Assembly (NCBI RefSeq): GCF_963677035.1
Contig: NZ_OY781472.1
Location: 3,191,658-3,255,657 of the forward strand
DNA: 64,000 bases
Direction of reading: 5' to 3'
Source: an uncultured Hyphomonas sp.
Lineage (GTDB): Bacteria; Pseudomonadota; Alphaproteobacteria; Caulobacterales; Hyphomonadaceae
Positions 59,460-64,000 of the stretch are shown here, piece after piece. Position numbers and translations under genes: made by a program. The notes beneath the pieces are model-generated. The model saw nothing but the letters and a program-made list of their open reading frames with translations, searched no databases and was not told the DNA's origin. Positions within the stretch are counted from its first letter, which is position 1. Each line of letters starts with the position of its first letter.

Positions 59460-60419
59460 ATGCAAGCTGAGCTGTTTGACTGGGACAAGATCCGGGTGTT
59501 CCGGACCGTTGCACAACTCGGCAGCATGAGCGCCGCCGCAGCCCGCCTGAGCGGGTCCGTACCAACGGTCAGCCGGCGGATGTCGGACCTGGAGGCGGAT
59601 CTGAATACCCAGCTCTTCCATCGCTCCACGCGGGGCATAGAACTGACGGAGGCCGGGCAAGTGCTGTTGCGGCACGCCAATGTCATGGCCGATGTTATGG
59701 AGGCCGTGCAGACCGATGTGGCCGACCAGAAAGGCACGGCGACAGGTATCGTAAGGCTGGATGCGGACGAAGCCCTGCTGGCCTGGTGGATTGCGCCGCA
59801 GATCGCGGCATTCCTGAACGGTCACCCGGGAATCGACCTCCGCGCCAGCGCGTGGACGCCGCCATCGCCGGACATCGCCAGCATCTCGGATGTGTTCCTG
59901 ACGCTTGAGCGCCCCGTCCAGTCTGACCTGATCGCCCGGCGTCTCGGCAAGGTGCACTATGCCGTCTATGCCGTGCCCGCGCACCCCGTCTCCGCTGGCG
60001 GACCGGCAAGGCTCGCCGCCATTGATTCCGCCCGGTGTGTGTTTCCACGTCAGCTGGCGGACCTGATCTCCGGAACACTGCCGGCCGCGGATTCTCTGCG
60101 CCAGTTTTGTGAGAGGTCACCTATAACGAACAGCCTGTCAGCAGCGCTTGCGGAGTGCCGCAGCGGCGCAGCGCTGTGTGCCCTGCCGACATTCGTTGAG
60201 GCGGCTCACCCTGACATCCTGCGCATCTGCCCGCTCCCGGCCATCCGGGCTGACATCTGGATGTCCTTCCCTGACCGCGCACGGCGGCAGGAACGGTGCG
60301 TGGCCGTGCTGGACTGGCTGCGTGGCCTGCTGGACGCCGAGGACCATCATTGCTTCCGGCAAAACCCGGCACACGCGTTCCGGACAGAACCGGAAGCGCT
60401 CATCCGCCGTCAGGCCTGA
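59460..60419 (+). CDS. LysR-family transcriptional regulator
   Basis: 319 residues. The ATG at 59460 has AAGGGA upstream; a GTG 12 codons earlier is unlikely. The N-terminal winged helix-turn-helix is at about residues 8-66 (LGSMSAAAARLSGSVPTVSRRMSDLEADL), followed by the linker helix and a LysR substrate domain. The C-terminal 30 residues are a polar, basic tail. It is likely to regulate the divergent GNAT pair. Effector unknown. It converges on the acyl-CoA dehydrogenase gene 16 bases away. Confidence 0.88.
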   Translation: MQAELFDWDKIRVFRTVAQLGSMSAAAARLSGSVPTVSRRMSDLEADLNTQLFHRSTRGIELTEAGQVLLRHANVMADVMEAVQTDVADQKGTATGIVRLDADEALLAWWIAPQIAAFLNGHPGIDLRASAWTPPSPDIASISDVFLTLERPVQSDLIARRLGKVHYAVYAVPAHPVSAGGPARLAAIDSARCVFPRQLADLISGTLPAADSLRQFCERSPITNSLSAALAECRSGAALCALPTFVEAAHPDILRICPLPAIRADIWMSFPDRARRQERCVAVLDWLRGLLDAEDHHCFRQNPAHAFRTEPEALIRRQA

Positions 60420-60435
60420 AAAGACGCGCGCCAGG

Positions 60436-61482
60436 TCAGGCGGCCACGAAGCCCTGCAGTTCGGCGGCGCTCTGGCGCGCCTGCTCCGGACTGCCGAACA
60501 GCTGCCGGTTCACGCCGATCCGCTTGAACCAGTAATGCAGCCCCACAAGGTCCGTGAAGCCCATGCCGCCATGCACTTCGGTCGAGATCTTGGCAACGAA
60601 AGTGCCAACCTCAGCGAGGTGCGCCTTGGCCAGATTTGCCATCACGAGGGCCTCCGGGTCTCCGGTATCCATCGCATAAGCCGCATGCCAGACGAGGGCG
60701 CGCGCCGGTTCCAGCTTCGCCGTCATTTCCGCACACAGATGCTTCACCGCCTGGAACGAGCCGATGACGCGCCCGAACTGTTTGCGCTCTTTCGCGTACT
60801 CGACTGCCTTGTCCAGCATGGCCTGCGCCGCACCAAGCGTATCCGCGGCAATCAGGAGGCGGGCTGCTTCCAGCGCGCCATCCGCCTGCGCGATGGACGC
60901 AGCACACGCCGATTGGTCGAAGCTGAGCTCCTGAAAGGTCCTCGTACGGTCGATCGTTCGCATGTCTGCTGCCGACCAGGCCTCAACGACATGGAGACCG
61001 CCGTCATTGTCGGCCACCAGGACATGGGTCGCGCCATCCGGCACCATGGCCAGCAATGTCTTGCCGGACACATGCCCATCCTTCAGCGTCAGGCCTGCTA
61101 GGTCCCGCCGGGACGACAGCTCCGTCAGCGACATACCGAACACCATGCCGCCGGTCGCAACGCCTTCAGCGAAAGCGCCCCCAGCATTCGGCAGCACATG
61201 CGCCGCCACGGTCGCCGCGAGAAAGCCCGATGGCGCCACCGCATAGCCCAGCGCTTCCTGAACAAGGCAGGCCTCCAGCAGGCCAAGCCCTGACCCACCG
61301 GCCGCTTCGGGAACGTGCAGGCCCATGATGCCCATCTCGGCAAGCCCGGCCGCCAGCCCGGCCTTTGCCTCTGCGTCGCCGTCCGCGATCTTGCGGATTG
61401 TATCCAGCGATGCGTTGTCCTTCAGGTATCCGCTGATCGAATCCTGCAGCATGCGCTGGTCTTCTGAGAGTGCGAATTCCAT
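60436..61482 (-). CDS. Acyl-CoA dehydrogenase family protein, short subunit
   Basis: 348 residues, short for a classic acyl-CoA dehydrogenase (about 380-400). N-terminal helical and beta domains are followed by ALDKAVEYAKERKQFGRVIG-like flavin-binding helices (AVEYAKERKQFGRVIGSFQAVKH), and GGMGFT near the end. The helix-G position of the catalytic Glu is occupied by LLIAADTLGAA, with no evident Glu. This suggests a partner subunit for the next gene, as in heterotetrameric dehydrogenases acting on bulky or dicarboxylic acyl-CoAs. Three bases after the partner gene. Confidence 0.85.
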   Translation of the reverse strand: MEFALSEDQRMLQDSISGYLKDNASLDTIRKIADGDAEAKAGLAAGLAEMGIMGLHVPEAAGGSGLGLLEACLVQEALGYAVAPSGFLAATVAAHVLPNAGGAFAEGVATGGMVFGMSLTELSSRRDLAGLTLKDGHVSGKTLLAMVPDGATHVLVADNDGGLHVVEAWSAADMRTIDRTRTFQELSFDQSACAASIAQADGALEAARLLIAADTLGAAQAMLDKAVEYAKERKQFGRVIGSFQAVKHLCAEMTAKLEPARALVWHAAYAMDTGDPEALVMANLAKAHLAEVGTFVAKISTEVHGGMGFTDLVGLHYWFKRIGVNRQLFGSPEQARQSAAELQGFVAA

Positions 61483-61485
61483 GAC

Positions 61486-62679
61486 TTACACCTTTGCCGG
61501 CTTGGGTTCGCGCGGCATGCCGAGGCCACGTTCGGAAATGATATTCTTCTGGATCTGCGCTGTACCGCCGCCAATGATCAGGCCAAGGTCGTACATATAG
61601 CGCCATTGCCACGACCCATCCGCCTTCAGATGATCGCCCTCTCCATAGAGGATGCCCAACTCGCCCAGTGCATCGATGGCGAGACCGGCAATTTGGTGGT
61701 TCAGCTCACAGCCCTGCAGCTTCACGATCAGGCCGGCGAGTCCTGCACTTTCCTGCTTCAGGCGCGCCGTCGTCACACGCAGGCCGTTCGCCTGCATCGC
61801 ATAGACTTCGCCCTGCAGTTTCAGCAGACGGTCTCTCAGCAGAGGGTTGTCGATCAGGCGCTCACCGTTGAGCGTCTCGGTCTTCATCAGCTCGACGAGT
61901 TCCAGGAACCGCGCCTTTGTGGCGTTGGGATCGCCCAGCATGCCGCGCTCATGCGTCAGCGTGGCATTCGCCACCTGCCAGCCCTTGTTCTTCTCGAACA
62001 CGATGCCGCTTTGCGGCACGCGCACATCGGTGAAGAAGACTTCGTTGAAGTTTGCATTCTCCGTCATGTCGACCAGCGGACGCACCTCAATGCCGGGTGT
62101 GTCCATCGGGAACAGGATATAAGAGATGCCGTGATGCTTCTTCGCGTCCGGATCCGTCCGTACAAGGCAGAAAATCATGTCGGCCTGTTTCGCGGTCGAA
62201 GTCCAGATCTTCTGGCCGTTGATGATGAAATCATCGCCATCTTCCACAGCCGCCGTGCGCAGCGCCGCAAGGTCAGACCCCGCGCCCGGCTCGGAATAGC
62301 CCTGACACCAGATCATCTCGCCATGCAGCGTGGGGCGGATATAGGCTTCCTTCTGCTCCGGCGTGCCCAGCTCCAGCAGCGTCGGCACCAGCATGGAAAT
62401 ACCCTGCCCGCCCATCGGCCGCGTGATGCCCGTGCGGGCAAACTCTTCCGCGATGATGCGGGACTTCAGCAGATCAGGCTCGGCGCCATAACCGCCATAT
62501 TCCTTCGGGATCGTCCGGGCGGTCAGCCCGTTCTCGATCAGAAATTTCTGCCAGGCGAGACGTTTGGGGTTTTTAAACCCCTTGTCGTCCGGGCCGGGGG
62601 CCAGATGGGCATTTTCCGTCAGGACGCGGTTCACGTCCTTGCGGAAGGCTTCGTATTCGGGGCTTAGATTCAGTTCCAT
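61486..62679 (-). CDS. Acyl-CoA dehydrogenase family protein, large subunit
   Basis: 397 residues from MELNLSPEYEAFRKDV; 24 codons upstream in the frame look non-coding. It has the FAD and substrate motifs WCQGYSEPGAGSDLAAL, INGQKIWTSTAKQAD and GGGTAQIQKNIISERGLGMPRE. Glu244 in LTHERGMLG is a candidate catalytic base at the helix-G position used by isovaleryl- and long-chain-type enzymes; the alternative site before GTAQ is Gly. The QFG arginine motif is missing here but present in the downstream subunit, so the two probably form one enzyme. Substrate unknown. Confidence 0.88.
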   Translation of the reverse strand: MELNLSPEYEAFRKDVNRVLTENAHLAPGPDDKGFKNPKRLAWQKFLIENGLTARTIPKEYGGYGAEPDLLKSRIIAEEFARTGITRPMGGQGISMLVPTLLELGTPEQKEAYIRPTLHGEMIWCQGYSEPGAGSDLAALRTAAVEDGDDFIINGQKIWTSTAKQADMIFCLVRTDPDAKKHHGISYILFPMDTPGIEVRPLVDMTENANFNEVFFTDVRVPQSGIVFEKNKGWQVANATLTHERGMLGDPNATKARFLELVELMKTETLNGERLIDNPLLRDRLLKLQGEVYAMQANGLRVTTARLKQESAGLAGLIVKLQGCELNHQIAGLAIDALGELGILYGEGDHLKADGSWQWRYMYDLGLIIGGGTAQIQKNIISERGLGMPREPKPAKV

Positions 62680-62838
62680 GAAGTCATGCTGAAGGGTCTT
62701 CCCCAAGGTTCGCCAAGAGGAAAAATTTCTTCGCATCCGCACAATAGACACCCCGGCGGCAGGCCTTGCGCGGACGCTGCGTCAACAGGCTTACGTCGCT
62801 GCCAACACCTCAACAAGCGCACCAGGGAGCGAAACCAA

Positions 62839-63603
62839 ATGGCAGTCGAATATGAGAAAAAGGGCCACGTCGCCATCATCACGATGAACCGGCCGGAAGC
62901 CCGCAATGCCATCAATGGCGAGATGGCCCAGACGATGGAAGCCGCCCTCGACCAGATGGAATCCGACCCGGAAGTGTGGGTGGGCATCCTCACCGCCGTC
63001 GGCAAGGCCTTCTGCGCCGGGGCGGACCTGAAAGAAATCTCGGCTGGCAATGGCGCCGCCCTTTCCACCAAGAAAGGCGGCTTTGCAGGCATAGCAAAGC
63101 GCGAGCGGACCAAACCGCTGATCGCCGCGATCACCGGCTCTGCCCTCGCAGGCGGCACGGAAGTCGCCCTCTCCTGCGATATGATCGTCTGCGCGGACAA
63201 CACGAATTTCGGCCTGCCGGAGGTGAAACGCTCGCTCGTCGCGGCGGCCGGCGGCCTGTTCCGCCTGCCGCGCGTGATTGGCAAGGCCATGGCGATGGAA
63301 GTCATCCTGACCGGCGATCCGATGTCGGCCCAACGCGCCTATGAGCTTGGCATGGTCAACAAGGTCGCCCCCGAAGCCGACGTGATGGCCGAAGCTGAAA
63401 AGCTCGCTGCGCGCATCACCGCCAACGCACCGCTCGCCGTCGCCGCCAGCCGGACCGTCGTCATCGACGCCACGTCCAAGACCGATGACGAACTCTGGAA
63501 AGACAGCGGCAAAGCCTTCGGTAAAATCGTCGGCACCGAAGACTTCAAGGAAGGCCCGAAAGCCTTCATCGAAAAACGTGCCCCTGTCTGGAAGGGGAAG
63601 TAA
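62839..63603 (+). CDS. Enoyl-CoA hydratase/isomerase family protein (crotonase)
   Basis: 254 residues from MAVEYEKKGHVAIITMNRPE; AGGGAG precedes the ATG at 62839. The frame is open 51 codons upstream but the extra part is not homologous. Crotonase oxyanion-hole and signature stretches are present: CAGADLKEI and ITGSALAGGTEVALSCDMIV. It would hydrate enoyl-CoA in beta-oxidation. Divergent from the dehydrogenase pair with a 159-base gap (62680-62838), which shows no strong palindrome. Confidence 0.9.
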   Translation: MAVEYEKKGHVAIITMNRPEARNAINGEMAQTMEAALDQMESDPEVWVGILTAVGKAFCAGADLKEISAGNGAALSTKKGGFAGIAKRERTKPLIAAITGSALAGGTEVALSCDMIVCADNTNFGLPEVKRSLVAAAGGLFRLPRVIGKAMAMEVILTGDPMSAQRAYELGMVNKVAPEADVMAEAEKLAARITANAPLAVAASRTVVIDATSKTDDELWKDSGKAFGKIVGTEDFKEGPKAFIEKRAPVWKGK

Positions 63604-63605
63604 GG

Positions 63606-63660
63606 CCTCTCATCCTCCCCTGCGAAGCGGGGGAGGTGCTGAGCGCAGCGAGGCAGAGGG
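63606..63660. repeat. Palindromic REP-like repeat, GC-rich type
   Basis: CCTCCCC (63614-63620)/GGGGAGG (63630-63636) forms a 7-bp stem, with an outer CCTCT (63606-63610)/AGAGG (63656-63660) and an inner GCTG/CAGC hairpin. It has the look of dispersed intergenic repeats in Caulobacterales and sphingomonads and lies just after the enoyl-CoA hydratase stop. Copies elsewhere cannot be checked here. Confidence 0.6.
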
Positions 63661-63684
63661 GAATACCTGAAGCCCGCGCCCGTG

Positions 63685-63755
63685 CTTCGACTTCGCTCAG
63701 CATGAGTGCTACGGAGTTGCAGCCAGGAACGGACTCATCCTGAGCGACGTCGAAG
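63685..63755. repeat. 23-bp imperfect inverted repeat (REP-like)
   Basis: Arm 1 at 63685-63707 and arm 2 at 63733-63755 are complementary at 21 of 23 positions (mismatches at arm positions 8 and 17), with a 25-base loop. The arm core reads CTTCGACxTCGCTCAGxATG. It lies in the convergent gap between the hydratase and flavoprotein genes and could terminate both. Confidence 0.65.
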
Positions 63756-63784
63756 GATGACGGGTCTGGCTCAATCAGCCCGGC

Positions 63785-64000
63785 TCAATCGGCAAGCCAA
63801 TCCAGCACGCCGCGTCCCGCTGCCCGGCCCGTCGCCAGGCAGGCCGTGATCAGATAGCCGCCTGTCGGCGCGTCCCATGCGATCATCTCGCCCGCGCAGA
63901 AATGCCCGGGCTTTTCTTTCAGCATCAGCCGATCGTCCAGCGCATCCCACGCGACGCCACCCGCCGTCGAGATGGCCTCGTCCAGCGGCACGGTGCCGGT
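63785..64000 (-). CDS. BaiN/HI0933-type NAD(P)/FAD-dependent oxidoreductase (C-terminal part; start outside window)
   Basis: The last 71 residues of a flavoprotein. The frame runs off the window at 64000. It carries the family ending [20 protein letters not shown], then [20 protein letters not shown], with an FAD-binding [18 protein letters not shown] stretch. The family (HI0933/TIGR03862-like) has no settled function. Only the end is visible, so no start or N-terminal motif can be judged. Confidence 0.8.
   Translation of the reverse strand, partial: TGTVPLDEAISTAGGVAWDALDDRLMLKEKPGHFCAGEMIAWDAPTGGYLITACLATGRAAGRGVLDWLAD

Noticed and set aside
1-64000. CRISPR arrays, prophage, integrons or IS elements
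   Set aside because: No spaced direct repeats, integrase, transposase, capsid or Cas gene was seen anywhere in the window.

Overview
The window looks like a chromosomal, housekeeping-rich segment of an alphaproteobacterium. The evidence is a 14-gene nuo operon (complex I) with separate nuoC and nuoD, a short ProS that lacks the editing insertion, a DUF1467 gene beside proS, an Entner-Doudoroff cluster, and GC-rich coding with tightly overlapping genes. Codon style, REP-like repeats and gene order suggest Caulobacterales, most likely Hyphomonadaceae (Hyphomonas-like). The family-level placement is inference. I see no prophage, integron, IS element or CRISPR array, and no gene-free stretch longer than about 300 bases.

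Positions 1-12813 (minus strand) hold the classic rpsB-tsf-pyrH-frr-uppS-cdsA-dxr-rseP-bamA-skp-lpxD-lpxA-lpxI cluster, linking translation factors, isoprenoid and lipid-carrier synthesis, outer-membrane protein assembly and lipid A synthesis. fabZ, which often sits between lpxD and lpxA, is absent. rpsB has a recognisable promoter and a short leader with two interleaved inverted repeats (pseudoknot topology), and a terminator-like hairpin separates tsf from pyrH.

Positions 12916-38580 (minus strand) read as one long co-directional array: nuoA-N, birA, coaX, rnj, mce, DUF1467, proS, lolC, lolD, dnaE. Many junctions are ATGA, TGATG or TAATG overlaps. A 23-codon ORF is locked between nuoD and nuoE by stop/start overlaps on both sides. 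NuoE carries a C-terminal helix-hairpin-helix extension and NuoL a His/Asp-rich loop.

Positions 38581-41266 hold a compact foldable element, a secreted protein with eight 23-residue repeats and a peptidoglycan-binding domain, and purB on the plus strand. Positions 41308-50431 (minus strand) hold eda-glk-edd-pgl-zwf, preceded by a GH13 alpha-glucosidase and a GMC oxidoreductase: sugar liberation, glucose phosphorylation and Entner-Doudoroff breakdown. Positions 50487-55099 hold tex, tRNA-Trp, a secreted DUF2059 protein and tuf. Positions 55201-58136 (plus strand) hold pgi, a short RNase E/G homologue, yacG and tRNA-Phe.

Positions 58156-64000 are more accessory: a GNAT plus an uncharacterised partner divergent from a LysR regulator, an acyl-CoA dehydrogenase pair with complementary motifs divergent from an enoyl-CoA hydratase, two REP-like palindromic elements, and the 3' end of a flavoprotein gene.

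The strongest unexplained signals are the rpsB leader, the doubly coupled micro-ORF inside nuo, the three-stem element at 38699-38769, the 23-residue repeat protein, and the GNAT/partner/LysR locus. I found no clear novel multi-gene defence or mobile system.
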